From HT1-32 sp040219025 (GTDB lineage: Bacteria > Pseudomonadota > Alphaproteobacteria > Rhodospirillales > HT1-32), in the NCBI GenBank assembly GCA_040219025.1, contig JAVJTE010000020.1:310001-374000 (forward strand): a DNA stretch of 64,000 bases, read 5' to 3'. The position numbers were made by a program, and so were the translations under genes. Under the pieces are notes generated by a model. It was not told where the DNA came from. It saw only the letters and a list, made by a program, of their open reading frames with translations, and did no database searches. Positions 32,259-45,172 of this stretch are shown piece after piece (positions within the stretch are counted from its first letter, which is position 1; each line of letters starts with the position of its first letter).

Positions 32259-32415
32259 GATGGATGTATCCTGTTATTCCCTGTCCTGATTATAGAAACC
32301 GGCGCGCAGACGGAAAGTCCGATTTTGTCCGGACAGAACGGGTCGCGGCCTGCGCCGGGAGGACATGCAGGAAAACGGCAGACCAGATGGCCCGACGACA
32401 CCTGACATACCCCGC

Positions 32416-33324
32416 TTATGCCGTCTGTACCGACGGGTGAGACCGGAACAGGGTTTCGGCTTCCCGGATGAACGCGGTCGCCGCACGGGAGGTGATGGTG
32501 TCCGCCGCCTGAATGATGCGGAAACCGAACGGAATCGCCGGCTCGAACGGGCGGATGACCAGCCGGTTCGGGCCATAGAAGGCGGCGGTCAGCGGGTCAA
32601 CAAGGGCCACGCCGATTCCCCTGACCACCATTGAACAGGCGATGGCCGAGGGCTGGGTCTCCAGCCGGATCTGGCGGCGGATACCGGCGTTCTCGAACGC
32701 CCGGTCAATCTGCATCGCCGCCCGCGTATGCTGGGCCAGCGCGACAAAGGTCTCGGTCGCCAGATCGCCGGGCCGGATGACATCGCGTTCGGCAAAGGGA
32801 TGGCCGAGCGGACAGACCACCACACAGCCGGTCCGGTAGGACTGCACCACATCGATCCCCGGCTGGTCGAGCGACAGCTGGGCAATGCCGATATCAAACT
32901 GCCGGGCGGCAACCCATTCGACAATGCGGGGTGAGGCATGGACCTCGATGGTCAGCCGCATCTCCGGATGATCGGCGAGAAACCGGCTGGTGATATCCGG
33001 CACCAGATCGAGCGACAATGCAGGCATGACGGCAATCCGGAGGTTGCCGCGCCGCATGTCCCGGATTTCTGTCGCTGTCTGCTGCAGCCGCTCCATACCG
33101 ACAAACGACCGTTCCAGTTCTTCATAGAAGCTGGCCCCTTCCGGTGTCGGGCGCAGACGGCCCCGCTGGCGGGCAAACAGCTTGAACCCGATGGCCCGTT
33201 CCAGATCACCGATCAGCCGGCTGATCCCTGGCTGCGAGACGCGCAGCATCTGTGCCGCACCGGTGGCGCTGCCCATCACCATGACGGCGCGGAAAGCTTC
33301 AAGCTGACGGATATTGAGGGCCAT
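32416..33324 (-). CDS. LysR-family transcriptional regulator
   Basis: A 302-residue regulator. The N-terminal winged HTH (ALNIRQLEAFRAVMVMGSATGAAQML-type, then SQPGISRLIGDLE) covers about 1-62; the rest is a periplasmic-binding-like effector domain. It is divergent from the carboxymuconolactone-decarboxylase-like gene across 160 bp and upstream of a TauD-like gene on its own strand. LysR proteins usually control divergent or adjacent genes, so both neighbours are candidate targets; the effector is unknown. Confidence 0.93.
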   Translation of the reverse strand: MALNIRQLEAFRAVMVMGSATGAAQMLRVSQPGISRLIGDLERAIGFKLFARQRGRLRPTPEGASFYEELERSFVGMERLQQTATEIRDMRRGNLRIAVMPALSLDLVPDITSRFLADHPEMRLTIEVHASPRIVEWVAARQFDIGIAQLSLDQPGIDVVQSYRTGCVVVCPLGHPFAERDVIRPGDLATETFVALAQHTRAAMQIDRAFENAGIRRQIRLETQPSAIACSMVVRGIGVALVDPLTAAFYGPNRLVIRPFEPAIPFGFRIIQAADTITSRAATAFIREAETLFRSHPSVQTA

Positions 33325-33484
33325 GAACCGCCGGGTCGGAAATTGTTACAGAAATCCAGCTTAGCGTAATCTTGCGGTTCGGCCAGCCGCCGGACGCTTG
33401 CATATCATCCGGCCATCCGACACCGTCTCGGCCAGCACCGGCGGCTGACGCCCGGTAATGTTCACAGCAAACGGAGACAGAGAG

Positions 33485-33874
33485 ATGGATCAGGCACGCT
33501 ACGATCTGGGAATGAAGCTGCGCCGCGAAGTCATGGGGGATGCCCATGTCGACAGGTCACTGGCCGCCGCCGACGAGATGACAAAACCACTGGTTGATCT
33601 GGTCACGGAGATCGGCTGGGGGGCAACCTGGGGCCGGCCGGGCCTGCCAAAGCGTGATCGCAGCCTGATCAATATCGGCATGCTGACGGCGCTGAACCGT
33701 CCGGACGAATTGCGCGGCCATTTGCGCGGTGCCCTGAACAACGGTGTCACCCGTGAGGAGATTGTCGAGGTCATCCTGCAAACCGCCATCTATTGCGGCA
33801 TGCCCGCCGCGCTGGACAGCATGCGCCATGCGAAGGCGGTCTTTGCCGCCGCCGACGAAGAGGCCGCAGGCTGA
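33485..33874 (+). CDS. Carboxymuconolactone decarboxylase family protein
   Basis: A 129-residue helical protein of the CMD family. It fits PcaC-like members through the N-terminal RYDLGMKLRREVMGDAHVDR and the core LNRPDELRGHLRGALNNGVTREEIVEVILQTAIYCGMPAA. In the beta-ketoadipate pathway PcaC removes CO2 from 4-carboxymuconolactone, but no other pca genes are visible, so the role is open. I use the ATG at 33485 (GGAGACAG upstream); a start at 33458 is in frame but less likely. Divergent from lysR. Confidence 0.85.
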   Translation: MDQARYDLGMKLRREVMGDAHVDRSLAAADEMTKPLVDLVTEIGWGATWGRPGLPKRDRSLINIGMLTALNRPDELRGHLRGALNNGVTREEIVEVILQTAIYCGMPAALDSMRHAKAVFAAADEEAAG

Positions 33875-33886
33875 ACCGGGCATAAG

Positions 33887-33916
33887 AAAACCCCGGACCA
33901 GATGGCCCGGGGTTTT
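33887..33916. terminator. Bidirectional intrinsic terminator
   Basis: AAAACCCCGG (33887-33896) and CCGGGGTTTT (33907-33916) form a perfect 10-bp stem with a 10-nt loop, with A and T tails on the two sides. It lies between the CMD gene and a convergent lipoprotein gene and should stop transcription in both directions. Confidence 0.8.
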
Positions 33917-33942
33917 CCGTCGGGGAGAGAGGCGCTGTCAGA

Positions 33943-34422
33943 TCAGCGCGGGGTGCATTCAAAAGTTGCGGTCCGGCTGCCGTTCGTATTGGTGCTGACG
34001 GAAGACCTGGCCAGTGTGCTGCCCTGTTCCTGGCAATAACGCTGGGCATCCTGTGATGCTGCAACAAGCTGCTGATCCGTCTGATAGGTTCGGGTCATGA
34101 CCGGAATGGTCGGCGGCAGCGTGGCCACCGGGCGCGGCAGGGGACGGTCACAGTCGAATTTCACTTCGGTCTTGCCGTTCTGTCCGGTGCTGACAACGGC
34201 ACTGCCGGGTGCCGAGTTATACTGGGCGCAGTAGTCCATTGCCCGCTGGTTGGCGTTGATGAGCTGGTCATCGCCGCGATATTCGTACTTCACGCTGGGC
34301 GTGTCCGAACTGACCTGCGTCGGCGGCGTGCTCTGCGGCGCGACACAGGCGGAGAGCAGCAATGTCGCTGCTATCGAAGCAGAACCCAGGGTCATCATTG
34401 TCATCATACGAGCCATTTTCAT
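33943..34422 (-). CDS. Lipoprotein with duplicated ~48-residue module
   Basis: A 159-residue lipoprotein with signal core ASIAATLLL and lipobox LLSAC. The mature part holds two similar modules, each with a Y-x-x-DxQL-x-xA start, an A-x-x-YC helix end, and an NG..x..F-x-C end (about 55-100 and 110-157). This looks like an internal duplication. I start at the ATG at 34422 (GGAG just upstream; a second ATG follows two codons later). An in-frame ATG at 34536 would add 38 residues before the signal. No family recognised. Convergent with the CMD gene across a terminator. Confidence 0.72.
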   Translation of the reverse strand: MKMARMMTMMTLGSASIAATLLLSACVAPQSTPPTQVSSDTPSVKYEYRGDDQLINANQRAMDYCAQYNSAPGSAVVSTGQNGKTEVKFDCDRPLPRPVATLPPTIPVMTRTYQTDQQLVAASQDAQRYCQEQGSTLARSSVSTNTNGSRTATFECTPR

Positions 34423-34522
34423 GCTCCTTTCCTGTTCAGGCAGGCGAGGTGCCCGCATCCGTTGAAAGAAGAACGAGGACTGGCCCCGATGGTTCCCGGA
34501 AAAGATGCCGCCATGACGAAAA

Positions 34523-34555
34523 CATCCGGGCTGCAAACATCGCGCAGCCCGGATG
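34523..34555 (-). terminator. Intrinsic terminator after ettA
   Basis: CATCCGGGCTG (34523-34533) and CAGCCCGGATG (34545-34555) form a perfect 11-bp stem with an 11-nt loop. Reading leftward, the way ettA is transcribed, the hairpin is followed by TTTTCG. It lies 58 bp past the ettA stop. Confidence 0.75.
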
Positions 34556-34612
34556 CCGGCCGGAAATCAGAGTGTCACAGTTCCGGAATAACCGGGAGAA
34601 ATCAGCGGGAAA

Positions 34613-36292
<1,680 letters not shown>

Positions 36293-36433
36293 GGCTGGAT
36301 CCGTTGAGTCTGAGGTAAAGTGGAAAGCTTCGCCGGTATGTAGCCCGCGCGGGCGTTTGCTGCAACCTGTGCGTCCGGTCCGACCCGTGCAGTGCCTCTT
36401 TAACAGGGCGGCGCGGGAGGTTATGTTCCGCCC

Positions 36434-37099
36434 ATGACCGAACCAACCATCAATATCCGCATCCTGCCCGTCACCCCCTTCCAGCAGAACTGTTCGCTGG
36501 TCTGGTGCCGCGAGACCATGGAAGGGGCTTTCGTCGACCCCGGTGGCGAGACAGAAAAGCTGATCGCCCAGGCCGAAGCCGACGGGGTGAAGATCACCAA
36601 GATTCTCGTTACCCACGGCCATCTGGACCATGCCAGCGCGGTCGCCGACATGGCCGATCATTATGGCGTACCGATCGAGGGTCCTCATAAGGAAGAGGTC
36701 TTCTGGATCGACCAGATTGTCGAACAGGCGGCGCAGTACGGCTTTCCGCCGGCCCGGTGTTTCACGCCCGACCGCTGGCTCGATGATGACGATCAGGTGA
36801 CGCTCGGGAACCTGACCTTCGATATCGTGCATTGTCCGGGACACACGCCCGGCCATGTGGTGTTTGTCGATACGGCGAACCGCATTGCCTTTGTCGGTGA
36901 TGTGCTGTTCCAGGGCTCCATCGGGCGGACCGATTTCCCGCGTGGCGATCAGGGCAGCCTGATCAGTGCCATCCGCGACAAACTGTTCCCGCTCGGCGAC
37001 GATATCGCTTTTGTTCCGGGCCACGGGCAGGTTTCGACCTTCGGTCACGAGCGGGCTTCCAATCCTTACGTGGCAGACCGGGCACCGGGCCGTGGCTGA
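36434..37099 (+). CDS. MBL-fold metallo-hydrolase (GloB/YcbL-like)
   Basis: A 221-residue metallo-beta-lactamase-fold hydrolase. The metal site is visible as THGHLDH, then HCPGHTPGHVVF, the GDVLFQGSIGR(T)D aspartate and PGHGQVS. The size and spacing match the GloB-like group that includes YcbL, thioester hydrolases of small substrates. Divergent from ettA across 141 bp. The last 8 bases overlap the start of the YaiI-family gene, so the two are coupled. Confidence 0.92.
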   Translation: MTEPTINIRILPVTPFQQNCSLVWCRETMEGAFVDPGGETEKLIAQAEADGVKITKILVTHGHLDHASAVADMADHYGVPIEGPHKEEVFWIDQIVEQAAQYGFPPARCFTPDRWLDDDDQVTLGNLTFDIVHCPGHTPGHVVFVDTANRIAFVGDVLFQGSIGRTDFPRGDQGSLISAIRDKLFPLGDDIAFVPGHGQVSTFGHERASNPYVADRAPGRG

Positions 37100-37550
37100 G
37101 CAGCCGGAAATCTATATCGACGCCGATGCCTGCCCGGTGAAGGACGAGGTCGAGAAGGTCGCTGACCGGCATGGTCTGGTTGTTCATATGGTCTCCAACG
37201 GCGGTATCCGCCCCTCTCGCAACCCGCTGATCCGCAATGTGGTGGTGCCGGAAGGCCCGGATGTTGCGGATGACTGGATCGCTGAGAACTGCACCGAACG
37301 GGACATTGTCATCACCCGCGACATCCCGCTGGCAGACCGCTGCGTGAAACGCGGGGCCGGCGTCATCGATCATGGCGGCAAGCGTTTCGATGAAGCCAGC
37401 ATCGGCATGGCGCTGGCCACCCGCGACCTGATGACCCATCTGCGCGACACCGGCACCATCACCGGCGGCGGGCGCAGCTTCAGCAAACAGGACCGGTCGA
37501 ACTTCCTGAACGAACTGGAAACTGTCGTCCGGATGAAACTGAAGGGCTGA
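37092..37550 (+). CDS. YaiI/YqxD family protein (DUF188)
   Basis: A 152-residue protein of the widespread YaiI/YqxD (DUF188) family, with a PIN-like NYN nuclease fold. Typical features: IYIDADACPVKDEVEKVA at the start, acidic residues in RDIVITRDIPLADRC, and SKQDRSNFLNELE near the end. Function unproven. The start is a GTG at 37092, which overlaps the MBL stop by 8 nt; an upstream in-frame ATG at 36966 lies inside the MBL gene and gives no family match. A palindrome follows the stop. Confidence 0.9.
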   Translation: MAEQPEIYIDADACPVKDEVEKVADRHGLVVHMVSNGGIRPSRNPLIRNVVVPEGPDVADDWIAENCTERDIVITRDIPLADRCVKRGAGVIDHGGKRFDEASIGMALATRDLMTHLRDTGTITGGGRSFSKQDRSNFLNELETVVRMKLKG

Positions 37551-37563
37551 AACAGCGCTTCCG

Positions 37564-37590
37564 CCTGCCGGAAGATGATCTTCCGGCAGG
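37564..37590. terminator. Palindrome after the YaiI-family gene
   Basis: CCTGCCGGAAGAT and ATCTTCCGGCAGG, separated by one G, form a perfect 13-bp inverted repeat 14 bp past the stop. No T run follows, so a factor-assisted stop or another palindrome function is possible. Confidence 0.5.
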
Positions 37591-37645
37591 TGATACGCCC
37601 CACATCCCGCTTGACCCGGGGCGGTGCGGATTGCATCAAGGTCGC

Positions 37646-37915
37646 ATGTTCGGTTTACCCAGTCTTTCAAAGCTGCTTGTCCTTGGCCTGATCGTGGCTG
37701 CGGTCTGGTACGGCTTCAAGTTTCTCGGCCGCCTCGACGCCCAGCGCAAGGCGGAGGGCGGGGTCAAGAAGCGCCGCCCGGCACCCGAGGCGGAGCCGGA
37801 GCCCGAGACCGTCGCCATGGTGGCCTGCCGGCAATGCGGTGCCTATGTCGCTGACACGGGCAAGAGCGCCTGCGAACATGAAGGCTGCCCGATGCTGACA
37901 ACGCGGCAGCGCTGA
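37646..37915 (+). CDS. Small membrane protein with C-terminal Cys cluster
   Basis: An 89-residue protein. A hydrophobic segment (about 8-27, LLVLGLIVAAVWYGFKFL) is followed by a basic KKRRPAPEAEPEPE stretch and a C-terminal domain with CRQCG and CEHEGC, which can bind a metal. The layout matches the PP0621-like family of small inner-membrane proteins; function unknown. I use the ATG at 37646 (AAGG 6 bp before); a TTG at 37631 would add five codons. Confidence 0.78.
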   Translation: MFGLPSLSKLLVLGLIVAAVWYGFKFLGRLDAQRKAEGGVKKRRPAPEAEPEPETVAMVACRQCGAYVADTGKSACEHEGCPMLTTRQR

Positions 37916-37979
37916 CCTCTTCCCCCGGCTCCCGGTCTGCTGTTATGCTCGGCGGAAAGGTTGTTCGGAGAGGCTATCC

Positions 37980-38807
37980 ATGCAGGTTAACCGGTTATCT
38001 GAAAATCAGCTCGCCGCCGAGGTGGTTGGCGCAAATCTGGACGGACAGGGCTGGGAGACCACGGTCTCTGAGGCTTTCAGCCGCCATCCTGTCCTCTGTC
38101 TGCGCAATCAGCCGCTTGATGCCGGCATCTATGTCGATGCGATGTCGAGGCTGGGGCGCCCCAAGCCCCAGTTGCATGAGCAATACCGCCACCCCGTCCG
38201 CAGCGAGATCATGATCCTGTCCAGTGATCAGGTCGACAGCAAGGGAGACGGCAGGAAGATCGTCATCGGCAAGGCCTGGCATACGGACGATTCCTACACC
38301 GCCGAACCCTCTGCGGTGACCATTCTGCAGGCCGAAATCCTGCCACTGACCGGCGGGGATACGGAATTCGCCGATATGCGCGCCGCCTATGCCGCCCTGC
38401 CCGCGGACCGGAAACAGCAGATCGATGGCCTGACGGTGGAACATCGCTATTTCTCGCGCCGGAACCGCGGCAAGGTTGCCTCCCGGACGCCGGAGGAGGA
38501 AGCCCTGACACCGCCGGTTTTCCATCCGCTGGTCCGCACCCACCCGGTCACCGGGCAAAAGGCGCTCTATATCAACCCGAACCGGGTGCACCAGATCAGC
38601 GATCTGCCGCTGGCGGAGGGTGACGCCCTGCTGGATGAGCTGATCGACCACGCAACACAGCCGGAATTTACCTACCGCCACCGCTGGCAGGCCGGCGATA
38701 TCCTGATGTGGGACAACCGCTGTACCATGCACCGCGCCCACCATGATTATGCGGACCAGCCACGCCGGATGAACCGCATCCTGCTGGCCGGGGATCGCCC
38801 GGTCTGA
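37980..38807 (+). CDS. TauD/TfdA-family dioxygenase (second)
   Basis: A 275-residue dioxygenase of the TauD/TfdA group. The iron ligands are H101-x-D103 (AWHTDDSY) and the distal histidine in DNRCTMHRAHHDY; RRMNRILL follows with the 2-oxoglutarate arginine. It is distinct from the dioxygenase at 31368-32258, with lower N-terminal similarity. No linked transporter or regulator is visible. Substrate unknown. Confidence 0.88.
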   Translation: MQVNRLSENQLAAEVVGANLDGQGWETTVSEAFSRHPVLCLRNQPLDAGIYVDAMSRLGRPKPQLHEQYRHPVRSEIMILSSDQVDSKGDGRKIVIGKAWHTDDSYTAEPSAVTILQAEILPLTGGDTEFADMRAAYAALPADRKQQIDGLTVEHRYFSRRNRGKVASRTPEEEALTPPVFHPLVRTHPVTGQKALYINPNRVHQISDLPLAEGDALLDELIDHATQPEFTYRHRWQAGDILMWDNRCTMHRAHHDYADQPRRMNRILLAGDRPV

Positions 38808-38824
38808 CCGTTAACTTTGTTCGT

Positions 38825-38893
38825 TCAAGCTTTGTTCTTGATAACAGACTGATCTGAAAAGGTTTTCAGACGTTTACCAAGTCGCTTAACCAT
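38825..38893 (-). CDS. Candidate 22-residue basic small protein
   Basis: A 22-codon ORF (MVKRLGKRLKTFSDQSVI, then KNKA) read leftward, with an AGGAG ribosome site 4-5 bp before the ATG. Seven lysines and arginines make it strongly basic. Its DNA contains a perfect 18-bp palindrome, TCTGAAAAGGTTTTCAGA (38853-38870). The 214-bp gap around it is A/T-richer than the rest of the window. It could be a true small protein, a leader peptide or a structured RNA element; coding is not proven. Confidence 0.4.
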   Translation of the reverse strand: MVKRLGKRLKTFSDQSVIKNKA

Positions 38894-39021
38894 GTCACTC
38901 CTGACGGGAACAATAGGCGAACATTTTATTTGATTCCGGCTAGGAACAACGAAATACTCTGCCGCATCCTGCGCGGGACAAGTTACCGGCGACAGAACAC
39001 AGAAATAAGGAACAGAGACCG

Positions 39022-39447
39022 ATGACCAGCGCACATTCCGGATCCTGTCTTTGCGGCAGTGTCAGCTTCGTACTGTCCGGCGATCTGGCCCCTGTCAGTT
39101 GCTGTCACTGCACGCAATGCCGCAAGACGACGGGGCATTATCTGGCCTCTACTGTGTCGCGGGCTGATGCCCTGACCTTTTCCTCGGACGCCGGCCTGAA
39201 ATGGTACCGGTCCAGCGACCATGCCGAGCGCGGATTTTGTGCGGATTGCGGATCAACCCTGTTCTGGCGTGCCAATGGCAGTCCCGATATTTCCATCGCC
39301 GTCGGCAGCCTGAGCAGCCCGACAGGCCTGAAGATCGCCCGGCATATCTTTGTGACCGATCAGGGTGACTATTATCCGCCACCCGCTGACGCACCCTGTT
39401 TTGCGACTTATCCCGGGGGGCCAGGCACCCCGTCAGAGGCAGATTGA
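39022..39447 (+). CDS. GFA (glutathione-dependent formaldehyde-activating) family protein
   Basis: A 141-residue zinc protein of the GFA fold. The zinc cysteines appear as SCLCGSV, CCHCTQCRKTTG and FCADCGSTLF. Members of this family are often annotated as glutathione-dependent formaldehyde-activating enzyme, yet most have no proven activity, so I do not assign the reaction. The short A/T-rich region upstream (38808-39021) holds a candidate small ORF on the other strand. Confidence 0.85.
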   Translation: MTSAHSGSCLCGSVSFVLSGDLAPVSCCHCTQCRKTTGHYLASTVSRADALTFSSDAGLKWYRSSDHAERGFCADCGSTLFWRANGSPDISIAVGSLSSPTGLKIARHIFVTDQGDYYPPPADAPCFATYPGGPGTPSEAD

Positions 39448-39482
39448 CCGGGTTGCTTGACCGCGTTTCACCAACTGACTAG

Positions 39483-39501
39483 GTTGCACCGCAACATTTT
39501 T
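39483..39501 (+). terminator. Short hairpin with T run before glyQ
   Basis: GTTGC (39483-39487) and GCAAC (39491-39495) form a 5-bp stem followed by ATTTTT. It may end transcription of the GFA gene, or attenuate glyQ 23 bp downstream. The stem is short, so confidence is low. Confidence 0.35.
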
Positions 39502-39523
39502 CGCGGCGACAGACCGTCACACC

Positions 39524-40423
39524 ATGAGCCCGCTTGATCCTGACCGTAAAGACTTCCAGAGCCTGATCCTCAAGCTTCAGGCCTACTGGGCCAACTATGG
39601 CTGCGTTATTCTGCAGCCTTATGACATGGAGGTAGGTGCCGGCACCTTCCATCCGGCAACCACGCTGCGCGCCCTCGGGCCGGACCCGTGGAAGGCTGCC
39701 TATGTCCAGCCGTCGCGCCGCCCGACCGACGGGCGCTATGGCGAGAACCCGAACCGGCTGCAGCATTACTACCAGTTTCAGGTGGTCATCAAACCGTCAC
39801 CGGAGAACGCACAGGAAGCCTATCTGAACAGCCTCTATGCGCTGGGTCTGAACCCGGACATGCATGATTTCCGCTTTGTCGAGGATGACTGGGAAAGCCC
39901 GACGCTGGGTGCCTGGGGTCTGGGCTGGGAAGTCTGGTGTGATGGCATGGAAGTCAGCCAGTATACCTATTTCCAGCAGGTCGGCGGCATCGATTGCAGC
40001 CCGGTAACCGTGGAATACACCTACGGTCTTGAGCGCCTGGCGATGTATATTCAGGGTGTCGAGAACGTCTATGATCTGGACTGGAACGGCCAGGGTGCCC
40101 GATATGGCGATGTCTACCACCGGGCCGAGGTCGAATATTCCCACCATAATTTCTCGCGGGCCGACACGGACATGCTGTTTCGCCAGTTCCGTGATGCGGA
40201 AAGTGCCTGCCAGTCGCTGATTTCACCGGACGGGACCGGCGGCCAGCTGGTGCTGCCAGCCTATGACCAGTGCATCAAGGCCAGTCATGTCTTCAACCTG
40301 CTGGATGCCCGCGGTGTCATCAGTGTGACTGAACGGCAGGCCTATATCGGTCGGGTCCGGGCACTGGCCAAGGCCTGTGCCGAAGGCTGGGTTGCCACCC
40401 GGTCCGTGACGGAGCAGGGCTGA
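39524..40423 (+). CDS. glyQ: Glycyl-tRNA synthetase alpha subunit
   Basis: A 299-residue catalytic subunit of the bacterial alpha2beta2 glycyl-tRNA synthetase. Diagnostic segments: FQSLILKLQAYWANYGCVILQPYD at the N-terminus (class II motif region), GAGTFHPATTLRALGP, and YVQPSRRPTDGRYGENPNRLQHYYQFQ-type motif 2. Length is normal. Its TGA overlaps the glyS ATG by 1 nt. Confidence 0.97.
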   Translation: MSPLDPDRKDFQSLILKLQAYWANYGCVILQPYDMEVGAGTFHPATTLRALGPDPWKAAYVQPSRRPTDGRYGENPNRLQHYYQFQVVIKPSPENAQEAYLNSLYALGLNPDMHDFRFVEDDWESPTLGAWGLGWEVWCDGMEVSQYTYFQQVGGIDCSPVTVEYTYGLERLAMYIQGVENVYDLDWNGQGARYGDVYHRAEVEYSHHNFSRADTDMLFRQFRDAESACQSLISPDGTGGQLVLPAYDQCIKASHVFNLLDARGVISVTERQAYIGRVRALAKACAEGWVATRSVTEQG

Positions 40424-42492
40424 TGGCTGAACTGCTGCTTGAGATTTTCTCCGAGGAAATTCCCGCCCGCATGCAGGACCGTGCGGCGGAGGATCTGGCC
40501 GGGCTGATCACCACACGACTGACTGCCGCCGGTCTGGAAACCGGAACTGTCCGCAGCTTCGCCACGCCCCGGCGCCTGACGGTGGTGCTGGACGACCTCG
40601 CAATTGCCACGGCCGATACCAGCGAGGAACGCCGCGGGCCGAAAGTCGGTGCCCCGGAAAAAGCTGTCGAGGGTTTCCTGAAGGGCAGCGGTATTGCGGC
40701 GGATCAGGCGATTGTCCGTGAGACACCCAAGGGTTCGTTCTATTTCGCCGTGATCGAGCGGCCCGGCCGCCCGACTGCGGAATTGCTGGCCGAAATTCTG
40801 CCCGGCGTTATCGATGATCTGCCCTGGCCGAAAAGCATGCGCTGGGGTGACCATGCCCGGCGCTGGGTGCGCCCGCTGCAATCCATCCTCTGCCTGTTCG
40901 ACGGCAAGGTCGTGCCGTTCACGGCTGACCCCGTGACATCCGGCAATACAACCTGCGGTCACCGGTTCATGGCCCCCGCCCGCTTCGCCGTGACCGGATT
41001 TGACGACTATCGCGAAAAGCTTCGCGCGGCGCATGTCATGCTGTTGGCCGATGACCGCAAGACCGCCATTCTGCAGACTGCCGAGAAACTGGCCTCCGAC
41101 GCCGGGCTGACCCTCAGGCTTGATGCCGGTCTGCTGGACGAGGTTGCCGGGCTGGTGGAATGCCCGGTTCCGCTGATCGGACGGATCGATGACGCCTTCA
41201 TGGATGTGCCGCCGGAAGTGCTGGTGACCTCCATGCGCAGCCACCAGAAATATTTCTCGCTGGAAACCGAAGACGGCAGACTGGCACCCCGGTTCATCCT
41301 CGTCGCCAACCGCGAAACTGCCGATGGCGGTGCGACGGTGACCAGCGGTAACGAGCGGGTGCTGCGGGCAAGGCTGTCCGACGCCAAGTTCTTCTGGGAC
41401 CAGGACCGGGCCACGACGCTGGAATCAAAGGCGTCGGGTCTCGACAGCATCGTGTTCCATGCTGACCTCGGCACCGTCCAGCAGAAGGTCGACCGCATGG
41501 CCGGACTGGCCGAATGGCTGGCCGGGCATCTGCCGGAGTGCGACCCGGCCCTGGCTGGCCGCGCTGCCGCCCTCTGCAAGGGGGATCTGGTCAGCGGCAT
41601 GGTTGGCGAGTTCCCGGAACTGCAGGGCATCATGGGCCGTTATTATGCGTTGCAGGACGGCGAGCCAGCGGCGGTTGCCGATGCCATTGCCGAGCATTAT
41701 TCACCAGCCGGACCGGCAGACGCCTGCCCGTCCGCACCGGTCTCTGCGGCGCTGGCGCTGGCGGACAAGATCGACACCCTCACCGGTTTCTGGGGCATCG
41801 GACAGACCCCGACCGGATCGAAAGATCCCTATGCGCTGCGCCGTGCGGCGCTGGGCGTTATCCGTATCCTGCTGGAAAACGGCTTCCGGCTTCGCCTGTC
41901 AGAGGTATTCGCCAGAAGCTTCGAGCTTTATCAGGGCGGGTTGCCGGCGTCGCTGGCGGATATCGACCGCGACCTCATGGCCTTTTTCGCCGACCGGCTG
42001 AAAGTCCATCTGCGCGGTGAAGGTGTCGCCCATGACCATGTCGCGGCGATCTTTGCGCTGGGTGGCGAGGATGATCTGGTCCGCCTGACCCGGCGTGTGG
42101 CCGCGCTGTCCGGTCTGCTGGACAGTGACGACGGCACCAATCTTCTGGCGGCTTACCGGCGGGCGAACAATATCCTCCGGATTGAGGAGAAGAAGGACGC
42201 CACCAGCTTTGGTCCGGACCCGGACGAGGCGCTGCTGGCGCAGCCGGAAGAACGGCAGCTGTTTGAGGCTTTGACTGATGTCGCCACCCAGTGCAGGGCT
42301 GCACTCGACCGGGAAGATTACGGTCAGGCGATGACAGCCATGGCCATGCTTCGCAAGCCGGTTGACCGGTTTTTTGACGCGGTCACGGTGAATGCGAATG
42401 AGACGGATGTCCGGATCAACCGCCTGAAACTGCTGTCGCAGATCAGGTCGGTCATGGAAACCGTCGCACTTTTCTCGGAAATTGAAGGCTAA
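40423..42492 (+). CDS. glyS: Glycyl-tRNA synthetase beta subunit
   Basis: A 689-residue partner of GlyQ that binds tRNA. It begins ELLLEIFSEEIPARMQ and has KSMRWG-type signature (WPKSMRWGDH), RSHQKYFSLE and a C-terminal HDxx-like/DALR anticodon-binding end (about 590-689). Length normal. Coupled to glyQ by 1 nt; 16 bp ahead of ppdK. Confidence 0.97.
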   Translation: MAELLLEIFSEEIPARMQDRAAEDLAGLITTRLTAAGLETGTVRSFATPRRLTVVLDDLAIATADTSEERRGPKVGAPEKAVEGFLKGSGIAADQAIVRETPKGSFYFAVIERPGRPTAELLAEILPGVIDDLPWPKSMRWGDHARRWVRPLQSILCLFDGKVVPFTADPVTSGNTTCGHRFMAPARFAVTGFDDYREKLRAAHVMLLADDRKTAILQTAEKLASDAGLTLRLDAGLLDEVAGLVECPVPLIGRIDDAFMDVPPEVLVTSMRSHQKYFSLETEDGRLAPRFILVANRETADGGATVTSGNERVLRARLSDAKFFWDQDRATTLESKASGLDSIVFHADLGTVQQKVDRMAGLAEWLAGHLPECDPALAGRAAALCKGDLVSGMVGEFPELQGIMGRYYALQDGEPAAVADAIAEHYSPAGPADACPSAPVSAALALADKIDTLTGFWGIGQTPTGSKDPYALRRAALGVIRILLENGFRLRLSEVFARSFELYQGGLPASLADIDRDLMAFFADRLKVHLRGEGVAHDHVAAIFALGGEDDLVRLTRRVAALSGLLDSDDGTNLLAAYRRANNILRIEEKKDATSFGPDPDEALLAQPEERQLFEALTDVATQCRAALDREDYGQAMTAMAMLRKPVDRFFDAVTVNANETDVRINRLKLLSQIRSVMETVALFSEIEG

Positions 42493-42508
42493 CACAGGGT
42501 AGTTGCAG

Positions 42509-45168
<2,660 letters not shown>

Positions 45169-45172
<4 letters not shown>

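Noticed and set aside
36293..37048. N-terminal extension of ettA beyond the ATG at 36292
   Set aside because: The extra 252 codons are antisense to the MBL hydrolase and the normal EttA start is at 36292.
36966..37091. N-terminal extension of the YaiI-family gene
   Set aside because: It lies inside the MBL gene in another frame; the family N-terminus begins at the GTG at 37092.
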